Origin: Candidatus Jettenia caeni
Lineage (GTDB): Bacteria > Planctomycetota > Brocadiia > Brocadiales > Brocadiaceae
Length of the DNA: 64,000 nucleotides
Assembly: GCA_000296795.1 (NCBI GenBank)
Contig: BAFH01000002.1
Coordinates: 62,001 to 126,000 of the forward strand
Direction: 5' to 3'
In this document: positions 24,456 through 34,085 of the stretch, one piece after another
Layout: each line of letters opens with the position of its first letter
Numbering within the stretch: the first letter of the stretch is position 1
Notes under the pieces: model-generated
The model's database searches: none
What the model saw: only the letters and a program-made list of their open reading frames with translations
Told to the model about the DNA's origin: nothing
Position numbers and translations under genes: made by a program

Positions 24456-25593
24456 AGTACCTGACCATAAGTATTTGTATAAAAAGAAGAGATTTAGTAA
24501 TATAAGCTTACAGAGTTAGTTTTTGAAGAATTTTCATAGGAAAAAGAATTATGAAATACGTATCTCCTCTGAATCAAGAAGAAATTCGGACATTACAAGA
24601 ATTGTATCAACGTCATAGCTCTCGATGGGTTCGAATGCGAGCTCATAGTATTCTTCTCGTGTCATCAAAAGTTTTCCATTCCTGAGATTGTCAAGATTTA
24701 TCACGTGGACCGCAGAAGCGTTTCTTCCTGGATTGATCGTTGGCAGGGCTTTGGATTAGTTGGCCTTTACGATCTTCCCAGAAGTGGACGTCCTTGTATC
24801 CTTGCCCCAGCAGAGCAGCAAACAGCTTTAAAATACCTCAGAAAATATCCCCCGAGATTTAAAAAAGGTTGTTGTTGCCCACCAGAAGAAAACCACGAAA
24901 CAAGTGAGCACGAAAACGATTAAACGAATTGCCAAGAGAGCTCGCTTTGTATGGAAACGAATCAAGAGAGTTCCTGTAAAACATCCTCATCCTCATCCTC
25001 ATCTGTATCAAAAGCGGCAACAAATAATTGTGAAGCTTCAGCAACGGAAAAAGGCTGAAGAAATTGATCTTCGCTATTTTGATGGCATGGGATTTTCCCT
25101 AGAACCCTGTGTTCCTTATGCATGGCAAAGGGTTAAAGAAACTCTCCAGATTCCTTCTTCCCGCAGTAATCGTCTCTATGTGTTGGGCTTTCTCAACAGA
25201 CACAACAGACTCTATCCTTTTGTTATCGAGGGGAAAGTCGATACGTCCATTATCAGAGCGTGCTTTAACCAATTTGCCAATCATATCAAGAAGAAGACCT
25301 TTGTTCTTCTTGATAATGCCCCCATTCATACTTCCAAGGAATTTATCCGGCATATTCCTTCCTGGGCTAAAAAGAACCTTATTATTAAATATTTGCCACC
25401 CTATTGCCCAGGACTCAACCTTATTGAAAACCTTTGGCGGTTGATGAAATACCAATAGTTGCCCTTTACTGCTTATACTTCTTTTCGACATTTAGCTCGT
25501 TCGGTAGAACATATTCTTAAGTTCTTTGGCTCTCACTATAAAATCTCGTCTCAAACACCCTAAATATTGTACAATAATTTATGGTCAGGTACT
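24456..25593 (+). mobile_element. Degenerate IS630-family element (1138 bp)
   Basis: Perfect 15-bp inverted repeats AGTACCTGACCATAA mark the ends. A TA precedes the left end; the right TA is changed, next to the IS5 insertion. The transposase has several lesions, so the copy is inactive. The same terminal repeat defines three miniature elements at 37389, 54634 and 54978. Confidence 0.82.
24551..25563 (+). pseudogene. IS630-family transposase with two frameshifts and a nonsense codon
   Basis: The reading frame starts KYVSPLNQEEIRTLQELYQR, shifts near 24655, continues DRRSVSSWIDRWQGFGLVGL, and shifts again at a run of five C (24850-24854). It then resumes QVSTKTIKRIAKRARFVWKR. DDE residues are present (DLRYFDGMGF; VLLDNAPIHT; NLIENLW). 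A TAG at 25456-25458 replaces a sense codon before SFRHLARSVEHILKF. Each lesion is a single base. Confidence 0.8.
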
Positions 25594-25595
25594 AA

Positions 25596-26488
25596 GAGCC
25601 TATCCGAAAACCTGGAAATCGGGTAAACTTCACAGAAGTGGAGGTACTCGATGAAAGACCAAAAAGAAGAAATACCAAAGAGATTTCGTATACCAGATGG
25701 TTTATGGGAGAAGATTCAAAGACTATTGCCACCACAGCAAGCGAAGCCCCAAGGTGGACGTCCCCGTAATAATGATCGCAGGATGATGGAAGCAATAGTT
25801 TATGTGCTGAAAACCGGCGTGCAATGGAAAGCATTGCCACGAAGTATTGCAGCTGGCAGTAGCGCCCATGATCGTTTTCAAGAGTGGAACACTGCAGGAG
25901 TATTTCAGAAGCTCTGGAGAGCAGGACTTCTCGAATATGAGAAAATAGTTGGTATTGACTGGAAGTGGCAAGCAATGGATGCCGCCATAATCAAAGCTCC
26001 TTTAAGGGGATGCGCAAACAGGTTCAAACCCCACAGATAGGGCTAAAACAGGCACGAAGCGATGTGTATAGTAACTGATGGACACGGGGTTCCCCTGTCA
26101 ATAACGGTTGCTGGCGCTAATCGACATGATATGAAAATGGCAGAAGCTACGATTAAGAATATCGTGATAAAACGACCAAAACCAACACGAGAAAAACCAC
26201 AGAATTTATGTCTGGATAAGGGATTTGATGTTCATGAAATACGAGAGGCTGTTGCTGCACAGCGTTACCGTGCGCATATCCGTACCCGGGGTGAAGAAAT
26301 GCGCTTACACGGGAAGAATACCCGATACCGGGCAAGACGATGGGTGGCAGAGAGAACCCATTCCTGGATGAATCGATTCCGCCGCCTGTTGATTTGACGG
26401 GAAAAGAAAGCTGAAAATTACTTGGCTTTCCTTGAACTGGCTTGTGCCTTTATCTCTTTTCGTGCTGCTATGGTTTTCGGATAGGCTC
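25596..26488 (+). mobile_element. IS5-family element (893 bp), inactive
   Basis: Perfect 17-bp inverted repeats GAGCCTATCCGAAAACC bound the element. TAA at 25593-25595 and 26489-26491 is a 3-bp target duplication, as in the TNA-targeting groups of IS5. It inserted exactly at the right end of the IS630-type element. Confidence 0.85.
25651..26484 (+). pseudogene. IS5-family transposase, frameshifts and nonsense codon
   Basis: The N-terminal part reads IPDGLWEKIQRLLPPQQAKP, then QGGRPRNNDRRMMEAIVYVL, a DUF4096/IS5 start. The frame shifts around 26006 and 26058, resumes IVTDGHGVPLSITVAGANRH and LCLDKGFDVHEIREAV, and has a premature TGA at 26395-26397 before ENYLAFLELACAFISF. Confidence 0.82.
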
Positions 26489-26630
26489 TAAGTCATCAGA
26501 AAGCAAAAAAGACGATTTGTAAATCGAGAATCATCGCTCATTTGAAAAAGTGTCCTGTGGTACTCGTTCACTGCAATGACTTGTTATCAAACCATCATTC
26601 TTATTGCAGTCAATGCCTTTATACCATTAG

Positions 26631-27206
26631 TCAGTCATATAAGTCATTCTTATAAGATACGACCCGCGCAACAACTTCCGCCAATACTACTATGTCCTCA
26701 ACACAGAATATCTTCATTATGGTTTTATCAAAAAGTATATTTGCCTCAGGGCCAAACTCTTCATCCGCCTCCCAGAGTTCAATAAATATGGGGACACCTT
26801 CAAATGCTTCAACCACAATTGCTACGTCTGCGCGATCTATTTTTTTGGCAGGCAAATTATGCAACACTGATAATATATCGAATATATTATCTCCATACCT
26901 TTCCATTATCACATCAGTAGATCGTTTCTTAAACACTTCGGCAAAGCTGTTTATAACAGAGAGCCCATGAAAACTAAGATATTCTCCACTGACTACCGGT
27001 AAACCTGCTATCTTTTGAGAAAGATAATGAAGGATTAATACCGTTAGATGATCCTCTATTGGTGTATTATGGGGTAATGATAATACTTTTCGGAGCTTAA
27101 TATTAACTATGTACTCATCACCAAGAAATTGCACTTTTGCATTATTTGATATACCCGAACCTAAGAGGTTACCCCAAGACACTGTTATTGCTGAATCTAA
27201 TTTCAT
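26631..27206 (-). CDS. DUF3786-family protein
   Basis: This 191-residue soluble protein matches DUF3786 in its order of motifs: VQFLGDEYIVNIK, then VLILHYLSQKIAGLPV, GEYLSFHGL, FEGVPIFIELWEADEEFGPE, then ANILFDKTI and YV-type end EDIVVLAEV. The family is widespread in anaerobes and related bacteria and has no established role, though members often sit near corrinoid or acetyl-CoA pathway genes elsewhere. It is isolated here, between IS debris and the EF-G-like gene. Confidence 0.78.
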   Translation of the reverse strand: MKLDSAITVSWGNLLGSGISNNAKVQFLGDEYIVNIKLRKVLSLPHNTPIEDHLTVLILHYLSQKIAGLPVVSGEYLSFHGLSVINSFAEVFKKRSTDVIMERYGDNIFDILSVLHNLPAKKIDRADVAIVVEAFEGVPIFIELWEADEEFGPEANILFDKTIMKIFCVEDIVVLAEVVARVVSYKNDLYD

Positions 27207-27227
27207 GTTGAAGTTATTTTGCCATTT

Positions 27228-27757
27228 CTATTTGATCCAATGACAATAAGTCTGCTCCATGCGGTTGTTATAATGACGAGAGGATAATGATAGAAAATTG
27301 CTTTTTGCCAAAAGTGATAATATAAAATGATGAAGAAGAAAGCAATCTTTTTTCGTTTTTTTCGGGGAGAGAACGACGGTAAATTTTTTCCAAGCGGTCA
27401 GAGAATACATAGCAGATTTTCTTAAAAAATATTGAGTTTCTAAAGACCATAAAAGCAATATTTCGTTTTAACATCACGATACTATTTTCCAGTAAGGTAG
27501 AAACAACCTTTTCCCCTTAAATAAAAATGGTAACTTTCTAGTTTAAAAAAATTCTGAAAAGCTCCGTTAGGAGCGGTATGTTAATAGAACAAAAATCTAC
27601 ACCAATGTTAAGCTCCAGAGGAGCGGCATATAAGATATGTAGATAATATATCGCTCCTCTGGAGCTTTATTCTCGTGTTTGCTGTTTTAGCTATTGATAA
27701 TTCACCCCTACGGGGTTATTTTTCAAAAAACTAAAGGATTGCCAAACTTGCTAATTT
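27228..27757. repeat. Non-coding region with palindromic repeats
   Basis: Bases 27612-27672 contain GCTCCAGAGGAGCG and its inverted partner CGCTCCTCTGGAGC around a short AT spacer. The same pair recurs at 40911-40967. CACCCCTACGGGGTTATTTTT (27702-27722) is a further palindrome and could act as a plus-strand terminator. Near 27318-27378 lies the A/T-rich module also seen at 1218-1277. No gene is supported. Confidence 0.55.
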
Positions 27758-29800
27758 CTATTTTGCATGAGCAGTATGAGACTGGGCAATAATGGACTGC
27801 ATGAGGTGAGCTGGGACGGCATCGTAATGGGAATGTTCCATGGTAAATGAGCCTTGCCCGGCGGTCATGGATTTCAGTTCAGCCTCATAGTTAGCTATGG
27901 ATGACAAGGGAATGGCGGCGCGTATGATTTGTAGATCACCCATAGATTCCATTCCTTTAATGTGCCCTCGGTGACTGGAAAGATTGCCTGTGATTTCACC
28001 CATAAATTTCGTGGGAATGGTAACCTCGATATTTACCATAGGCTCAAGAAGTACAGGTTTCGCATGATTAAAGGCATCCTGAAATGCATGTGATGCTGCT
28101 ATCTTGAAGGCCGCCTCGGAGGAGTCTACATCATGATAAGACCCGTAGTGCAATCGTACCCGAAGGTCTACAATGGGATGATGAATCAATATGCCCTTAT
28201 CCAAAACCTCCCGAATACCTTTTTCTACGGCAGGGATGTATTGGCGCGGAATTGTTCCGCCTACAATCTCATCCACAAATTCAAAGCCTGACCCCCTTGA
28301 TAACGGTTCAATCTTGATATGAACCTCACCATACTGTCCATGCCCTCCCGTTTGCTTCTTATGCTTGTACTGTGCCTGGGCATTTGCTGTAATGGTTTCT
28401 TTGTAAGGGATTTTGGGGATATGCGTTTCCACTTCAATTCCAAAACGCCGTTTTAGCCGGTTTATCATAACGTTGAGATGGAGATTACTCATACCGGTAA
28501 CAACTAATTCATTCGTTAATGTATCATGGGAGGTTCTAAACGTTCTGTCTTCTTCAGTAAGCTTGTGGAGACATTCACTAATCTTCTTTTCCGCCCCCTT
28601 GCTTTTCGGTATCACAGCTAACGATGACATGGGGACCGGGAATGCCATCCCGGGAAATTTTATAGGGTGTTTAGGATCGCAGATTGTATCAGATATATGT
28701 AAATCCTCCAGTTTTGATACCGCAATTATATCTCCCGGAATAGCCCTTAAGACTGGCCTCTGCTCCTTTCCAAAAACCCGGTAGATATGCCCAACCTTAT
28801 CTATCTTCTTACTGGTCACATTATAAAATGATATCTCACTATCCAATTTACCTGAGATAATCCTGAAATAGTTTAATTTTCCCACAAAAGGATCAATGAC
28901 AGATTTAAATACAAAGGCGCTGAAAGGGGCATTTTCCGAAACTTCCGGGGTAATTTCCTGATTGCTTTGTATATCAAGAGCAGTCCTCCTAACTCCTTCT
29001 GACGGAGAAGGAGAAAAGTTGGCTATAGCATCCAGTATTTCTTCAATCCCTAAGACTTTTTTGTTAGAGCAGCAGAGAATAGGCACAATATGCCCGCTCG
29101 CAATAGCATTGATAAAGCAAGTTTGTAAAGATGCTGTATCAATCTCTTTCCCATCAAGGTATTTTTCCATCAATACATCATCATTGGAAACAACGGCTTC
29201 GATCAAGGTATCGTGCGCTGCATTCGCATTACCCACAATCCCATCCGGCAAAGGGTCAGGTAGTTTAAATACGTTAACAACACCCTGAAAATCATGGCCA
29301 GTTCCTATGGGCAAGACGTATGGTACACACCTGTTTCCAAAAGTATCCTGGATAGACTTAATCAAGGCCTGGTAATTAATATTTTCGCTGTCGATCTTTG
29401 TTATAACAAGTATCTTTCCAAGTTTTTTTTGGCAGGCAAAATCCCAAAGTTTTTTGGTATTGACTTGGATTCCATCCGGGGCGGATATAGTAATGAGGGC
29501 CGTTTCTGCGGCAACAAGAGAAGTGATTGTGTCTCGAATAAAGTCAGGATAACCAGGTGTATCAACAACGGTAATTTCACGCCCCTTCCAATTGAAGTGA
29601 AGGATGGAAGAGTCTATCGTATGCCTCTTTTCCTTTGCTTCAGCATCATAATCAGCAACCGAAGTGCCGTCTTCAACACTACCAAGACGTGTAGTTACGC
29701 CTGCCTTAAAGAGCATAGATTCTACCAGCGAAGTCTTTCCTGAAGCACCGTGCCCTAGGAATACAATGGTCCGAATGTCTTTTATCTCATACGGAATCAT
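27758..29800 (-). CDS. EF-G-like translational GTPase (paralogue type)
   Basis: The 680-residue protein carries all five EF-G domains. The P-loop is GHGASGKTS (about 16-24), G3 is DTPGYPDF (about 80) and G4 is TKID in place of NKxD. The domain IV stretch HKKQTGGHGQYGEVHI is well preserved, and domain V contains GHIKGMESMG. GASGKTS and the TKID variant separate it from canonical FusA; it resembles the second EF-G type (EF-G2-like) found in many bacteria, perhaps used in recycling or special translation states. It stands alone, with no ribosomal operon nearby. Confidence 0.88.
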   Translation of the reverse strand: MIPYEIKDIRTIVFLGHGASGKTSLVESMLFKAGVTTRLGSVEDGTSVADYDAEAKEKRHTIDSSILHFNWKGREITVVDTPGYPDFIRDTITSLVAAETALITISAPDGIQVNTKKLWDFACQKKLGKILVITKIDSENINYQALIKSIQDTFGNRCVPYVLPIGTGHDFQGVVNVFKLPDPLPDGIVGNANAAHDTLIEAVVSNDDVLMEKYLDGKEIDTASLQTCFINAIASGHIVPILCCSNKKVLGIEEILDAIANFSPSPSEGVRRTALDIQSNQEITPEVSENAPFSAFVFKSVIDPFVGKLNYFRIISGKLDSEISFYNVTSKKIDKVGHIYRVFGKEQRPVLRAIPGDIIAVSKLEDLHISDTICDPKHPIKFPGMAFPVPMSSLAVIPKSKGAEKKISECLHKLTEEDRTFRTSHDTLTNELVVTGMSNLHLNVMINRLKRRFGIEVETHIPKIPYKETITANAQAQYKHKKQTGGHGQYGEVHIKIEPLSRGSGFEFVDEIVGGTIPRQYIPAVEKGIREVLDKGILIHHPIVDLRVRLHYGSYHDVDSSEAAFKIAASHAFQDAFNHAKPVLLEPMVNIEVTIPTKFMGEITGNLSSHRGHIKGMESMGDLQIIRAAIPLSSIANYEAELKSMTAGQGSFTMEHSHYDAVPAHLMQSIIAQSHTAHAK

Positions 29801-29977
29801 AGGTTACCCTCCAACACAAGGTGATTGGAATTATTACCATAGTTCACCACAGATACTCACAGAATTTCACTGGATGAAAATCAGAATTCAGCATACAGAA
29901 AACTCATCGGTAGCATTCTGACTCTGGTTTCAACTCTATACCTTTTCCACGATATTCTGCGCTTTTCCGTGGTTCAC

Positions 29978-30700
29978 TTATGTATGCGAATTACATACCT
30001 GTTTTGCCTCCGAAAGTTTGATGTGTCCTGTATACAAAGCTTTTCCAATAATCATACCAGCAATAGGTAATTTACTCAAGGCCTCAACATCTTTTAATGA
30101 TGAAATTCCGCCAGAAGCAATAACGGGAGTTTTTACTGTCATGAAAAGTTCCTGTAAACTCGAAATGTTAGGGCCCTGAAGCATGCCGTCTTTTGAGATG
30201 TCTGTGTAGATTATAGCGCATGGCGATGCTTTTTCAATCTCTCGCGCAAAGGACATGGCTGTCCATTCACATACTGAGGTCCATCCCTTAACAGCAACCT
30301 TACCGTTTTTCGCATCGATCCCAACAGCAATACGGCCTGGGAATGTTGTACAAAGCTCATTCACCCATGATGGAGAGTCGATAGCTTTTGTCCCTATAAT
30401 CACACGATCTATGCCTAAGTCAAGTACCATTTTGATAGTTTGAGTTGTCCTCAAGCCACCGCCGAACTCAATAGGAATTTTTACCTGTTTGATAATTTGC
30501 TCTACAATACCCAGATTTTTCGGGGCGCCTTCAAAAGCCCCATCGAGATCAACCACGTGCAGATAATCTGCGCCCTGATCCTGCCACGACCTGGCTACGT
30601 CAACAGGATTATCGGAAAAAATCGTTTCGGCATCCTTCTGTCCTTGTGTTAACCGCACGCATTTACCACCTTTTAAGTCTATCGCTGGAATAATAAGCAT
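29978..30700 (-). CDS. hisA: HisA isomerase of histidine biosynthesis
   Basis: The enzyme is 1-(5-phosphoribosyl)-5-[(5-phosphoribosylamino)methylideneamino]imidazole-4-carboxamide isomerase. The start at 30700 (MLIIPAIDLKGGKCVRL) is preferred over an ATG 15 bases upstream because AAGG precedes it and homologues begin there. A TIM barrel with catalytic Asp in IPAIDLKGGK and Asp in YTDISKDGML and phosphate loops GGGLRT and ASGGISS are visible. It follows hisH on the same strand, 176 bp apart with a dispersed repeat in the gap. Confidence 0.95.
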   Translation of the reverse strand: MLIIPAIDLKGGKCVRLTQGQKDAETIFSDNPVDVARSWQDQGADYLHVVDLDGAFEGAPKNLGIVEQIIKQVKIPIEFGGGLRTTQTIKMVLDLGIDRVIIGTKAIDSPSWVNELCTTFPGRIAVGIDAKNGKVAVKGWTSVCEWTAMSFAREIEKASPCAIIYTDISKDGMLQGPNISSLQELFMTVKTPVIASGGISSLKDVEALSKLPIAGMIIGKALYTGHIKLSEAKQVCNSHT

Positions 30701-30729
30701 ATATACCTTAATCAAAACAAATATTATTT

Positions 30730-30866
30730 AAATTAGGTTGGGTTTTAAATGGCAAAACCCAACGACTTTTTACCCACCCCTGGAGAGACGCAACATCTTG
30801 CGTCTCTACAATTGGGGTTAAGGATGTGTTTAATGGCATAATGAAGAACTTTGAATTTTCTATCCA
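30730..30866. repeat. Modular dispersed repeat between hisH and hisA
   Basis: The unit starts TTAGGTTGGGTTTTAAATGG and ends TTGAATTTTCTATCCATTAA. A nested palindrome, GAGACGCAACATCTTGCGTCTC (30784-30805), sits in the middle. Close relatives with other cores lie at 33386-33955, 35540-35655, 40992-41085 and 60540-60910. Confidence 0.6.
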
Positions 30867-30875
30867 TTAAAACAA

Positions 30876-31499
30876 CTACAAATTACCAAAGTTTTTCAGT
30901 ATAGTCAGCCCGTTCTCCTGGCTTTTTTCAGGGTGAAACTGCGTTGCAAAGATGTTCTTATGCCATACCATAGAGGTAAAGCAAATACCATATTCCGTCT
31001 CCGTAGCAACAACATTTTCATCTTCCGGGCAAACATAATAAGAATGTACAAAATACATATAGGCATTATCAGGTATATCTTTCAGGATAGGGATATTTTC
31101 CTTCTTACATTTAATCTGATTCCAGCCCATGTGCGGGATCTTCAATTCCGCATTTTTCTCATTTTCAGAAAAATCGAAGCGAATAACCTTGCCGGGAATA
31201 ACGCCTAAACCCTTATGTTCACCATCCTCGTACCCCAGGGAAAACAATAATTGTAAACCGAGACATATGCCCAGAAATGGCTTGCCGGATTGGATCCAAT
31301 CCACGATTGGCTCAATAAGCCCTCTTTGCTTCAAGCCTTCCATGGCATCCTGGAAGGCGCCAACCCCGGGAACTACGAGCTTATCCGCATGTTTGAATTC
31401 TGCAAAGTTATCGGTAACCTTCACATCAAAGCCAAAGCGTTCAAAACCCTTTTCTACACTCCGAAGATTTCCCATACCATAATCTACAATCATAATCAT
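30876..31499 (-). CDS. hisH: HisH glutamine amidotransferase subunit of IGP synthase
   Basis: This 207-residue class-I amidotransferase has the nucleophile Cys in [12 protein letters not shown] (about residue 79) and the His-Glu pair in TQFHPEKSQ near the C terminus. N-terminal [16 protein letters not shown] is diagnostic. With HisF (not in the window) it makes imidazole glycerol phosphate and AICAR. It starts 8 bp after the stop of the OmpA-type lipoprotein gene. Confidence 0.95.
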   Translation of the reverse strand: MIMIVDYGMGNLRSVEKGFERFGFDVKVTDNFAEFKHADKLVVPGVGAFQDAMEGLKQRGLIEPIVDWIQSGKPFLGICLGLQLLFSLGYEDGEHKGLGVIPGKVIRFDFSENEKNAELKIPHMGWNQIKCKKENIPILKDIPDNAYMYFVHSYYVCPEDENVVATETEYGICFTSMVWHKNIFATQFHPEKSQENGLTILKNFGNL

Positions 31500-31507
31500 A
31501 GGAAATT

Positions 31508-32158
31508 CTACCCACCGCCTCTTGGTACTATGACAAACTCTACACGACGGTTTTTCGCCTTACCGGTTTTTGATCTATTATCTGACACAGGCTGATATTG
31601 TCCGAAGCCGGCAATATAAACCTTTGTGGGAGAAACACCGCATTCCTCTACCATATAATGAAGAACAGCAGTAGCCCTTGCTGCCGATAGCTCCCAATTT
31701 GACTTATATTTATCCTTTTGCTTATTAATAGGCTCATTATCGGTATGACCTTCGATCCTGACTATTTCATTCGGCACCTCACTCTTAAGCACCTGAGATA
31801 TCTTCCTGAGTGTTGCTTTGGATTGAGGCCGTAATGTTGTTTTCCCTGAATCAAATAATATGGTACCCGGCAGCGATATGGAAACAGCACCATTTTTTAT
31901 CCTCGTGGTTGCCCCGGTGCCTTTTAATTTAGCCTCAAGTTCCCTTCTTGAGTTCTCCAGCCGGCTCAACTCATGTTCATACATGCCAATCTTCGAAGAT
32001 AGCTCGGCATTCTCCTGTTGCAAACCTGATACATTTTCGTTTAATTGCTGATTTTCCTGCCGCAACCTCTTCGTCTCAGCGCAACCAGCGCCTATGGCCA
32101 GCATTCCAAAAATTCCAAATAAATAAAAACCCCGTACAATGCCACGTTTTCCCAACAT
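31508..32158 (-). CDS. OmpA-family peptidoglycan-associated lipoprotein
   Basis: In this 216-residue protein a lipobox at residues 22-26 (AIGAGC) ends the signal peptide. Residues about 28-80 form a coiled coil rich in Glu, Gln and Leu. Residues about 95-212 form an OmpA/MotB domain with [11 protein letters not shown] and [16 protein letters not shown], then [12 protein letters not shown] and [11 protein letters not shown]. It probably tethers the outer membrane to peptidoglycan. It lies between hisH and the prepilin peptidase gene on the same strand. Confidence 0.9.
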   Translation of the reverse strand: MLGKRGIVRGFYLFGIFGMLAIGAGCAETKRLRQENQQLNENVSGLQQENAELSSKIGMYEHELSRLENSRRELEAKLKGTGATTRIKNGAVSISLPGTILFDSGKTTLRPQSKATLRKISQVLKSEVPNEIVRIEGHTDNEPINKQKDKYKSNWELSAARATAVLHYMVEECGVSPTKVYIAGFGQYQPVSDNRSKTGKAKNRRVEFVIVPRGGG

Positions 32159-32267
32159 ATACCGCTCCCCCCTTCTTATTGAATCTTATCATGATGCTTG
32201 TAATAACAACCGAAATCGTACATTACAAATCATACAAGCCTTTTTTCCTGATTTATTCAGGTAATAT

Positions 32268-33092
32268 TTATGAATGAAACCCTGTAAACAATACAGAGAA
32301 AATTTGAATATAGTCATTAACAATTTTTATAAAATAATCTTGCATGAGAATACATACGAGCGTAGCCAGCGATAAAAATGGTCCGTAAGGAATCAGATGG
32401 CTTTTCTTAATCAAGAGCACAGGAATAGCCATAAGAATCCCAAAAAATGGTGCAACAAAAAAGATCGTTACCGAGAGCTTCCAGCCAACAATTCCTCCTG
32501 CCATGCACATAAGCTTCACGTCTCCGAAGCCCATAGCTTCTTTCTTAAACACCATTTTTCCCAGCACACTGCAGAGATATATCAAACCCCCACCGACTAA
32601 CAACCCGATCAGAGATGCAATCAATGCATCTAACCGGCTGATATCAACAAGTGAAAAATTTCTCAGGGTATGCCGTGCATTATGTAAATCCGGACATATC
32701 ACACTCAAAATAAGCGCAAGTGGAATGCCTGCAAATGTAACCTCATTGGGAATGATAAATAACTCAAGATCTACAAAGGCCGATATAATCAGAGCACAAC
32801 AAAGAACTATATAACCAATAAGAACACAGGGGGATTCGTGCCTGGACTGTATAAAAACATAATACAGGTGCGCAAATACATACCCTGTCAGCAGTTCTAC
32901 GAGCAGGTAACGTACCGATATTTTTGCCTTACAAGTCCGGCATCGCCCCCATAACAGCAGGTAACTGAGTACAGGGATATTATCATACCACCTGATGGGC
33001 GTATGGCAACCCGGACAAACCGAACGGGATAGCACCAGGGATTCTTTCCGGGGAATCCGATAGATACAGACATTCAGGAAACTGCCTATCAT
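32268..33092 (-). CDS. pilD: Type IV prepilin peptidase/methyltransferase (start uncertain)
   Basis: From GSFLNVCIYRIPRKES onward this is a PilD: zinc-binding CPGC and CRTC pairs, then the aspartyl-protease pair AFVDLELFIIPNE and MGFGDVKLM. About seven membrane helices follow. Homologues have some 15-20 further residues before GSFLNV. Here the frame upstream of the ATG at 33092 does encode them (NPLVIFFILGLMIGSF), but the only upstream ATG (33182) is followed by TAA at codon 4. Either a rare start codon or the shorter protein is used. Confidence 0.88.
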   Translation of the reverse strand: MIGSFLNVCIYRIPRKESLVLSRSVCPGCHTPIRWYDNIPVLSYLLLWGRCRTCKAKISVRYLLVELLTGYVFAHLYYVFIQSRHESPCVLIGYIVLCCALIISAFVDLELFIIPNEVTFAGIPLALILSVICPDLHNARHTLRNFSLVDISRLDALIASLIGLLVGGGLIYLCSVLGKMVFKKEAMGFGDVKLMCMAGGIVGWKLSVTIFFVAPFFGILMAIPVLLIKKSHLIPYGPFLSLATLVCILMQDYFIKIVNDYIQIFSVLFTGFHS

Positions 33093-33374
33093 AAGCCCCA
33101 GGATAAAAAATATAACTAACGGATTCGAATCAATTCTATCCAGGAAATCTTTACGGATACCGATACCCCTTTAAGACAACATCTGTTTCAAATATGTTAA
33201 CCAAAATAATTTAGGAATACTATCAAAACGGATTGGCAATTGCAAGACGAAAAGCCTTATATCAGTTCCGTAAATATCAGGAATTACGCCTTATAACGAT
33301 GCTTTTATGTGTTTCGTAATTATCTTGAATATACGAGATTTTATGTTACACTATTTTGGAATTCCCGGACTCTT

Positions 33375-33955
33375 AAGAGAGAAGGCCTTAAATTAGGTTG
33401 GGTTTTAAAAGACAAAACCCAACGACTTTTTACCCACCCCTCAATCCCCTCCCAAGAGGAGACTTTTCTACTCCCCTCTCGGGAGGGGGTTGGGGGTGTG
33501 TTTATTCCCCTCTTGAGAGGGGTTAGGGGTGTGTTCATGGCATAACGAAAAACTTTGAATTTCCTAAACATTAAAATAGCCCTTCGGCGACTTTTTCCCC
33601 TCCCTTGATGGGAGGGGCCAGGGGAGGGTGGTTGTCCTTTTCCTTCACCCCCACCTAACCTCCCCCATCAAGGGAGAGGAACTCTTTGTTTGAACTTCCT
33701 ATGCATTAAATTAGGTCTTTGGCGACTTTTATTTTGCGGTCAGACGTAGGGGCGAAGCATTTACCGTTCAGCGTATACATAGTATTTTAGGCCAATAACG
33801 GCAAATGATTCGCCCCTACAATAAATATTGAAATTCCTATACATCAAGAGGCAGGGGCAAACCTTGTGTTCGCCCTGGTTATGGAAAACATACCGATTAT
33901 GAATTTGCACAAAAGGTGGGCGAACACAAGGTTTGCCCCTGCCTGTAATTCATCG
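33375..33955. repeat. Cluster of modular dispersed repeats
   Basis: At least four units stand in a row. Each opens with a TTAAATTAGGT or TTAAAATAGCCC motif plus GGCGACTTTT and ends with a TTGAAATTCCTAAACATTAA-like motif, the end of one overlapping the start of the next. Cores differ: CCCTC/GAGGG-rich palindromes (33430-33530, 33597-33690), GTAGGGGCGAA with TTCGCCCCTAC (33749-33822), and AGGCAGGGGCAAACCTTGTG (33851-33870) with its inverse (33927-33946). No protein-coding potential was seen. Confidence 0.6.
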
Positions 33956-34085
33956 GTATCTTGAGTAACTACGGTAACCGAACTACTCCTTTTACTCCTT
34001 TCTCTGGAAAATAGGAATGGCGGTAAATGAGGTAAAATTTTTTAGCAAACTACATAAAAGAGTATAGGATAAGCGAGCAAGATAT

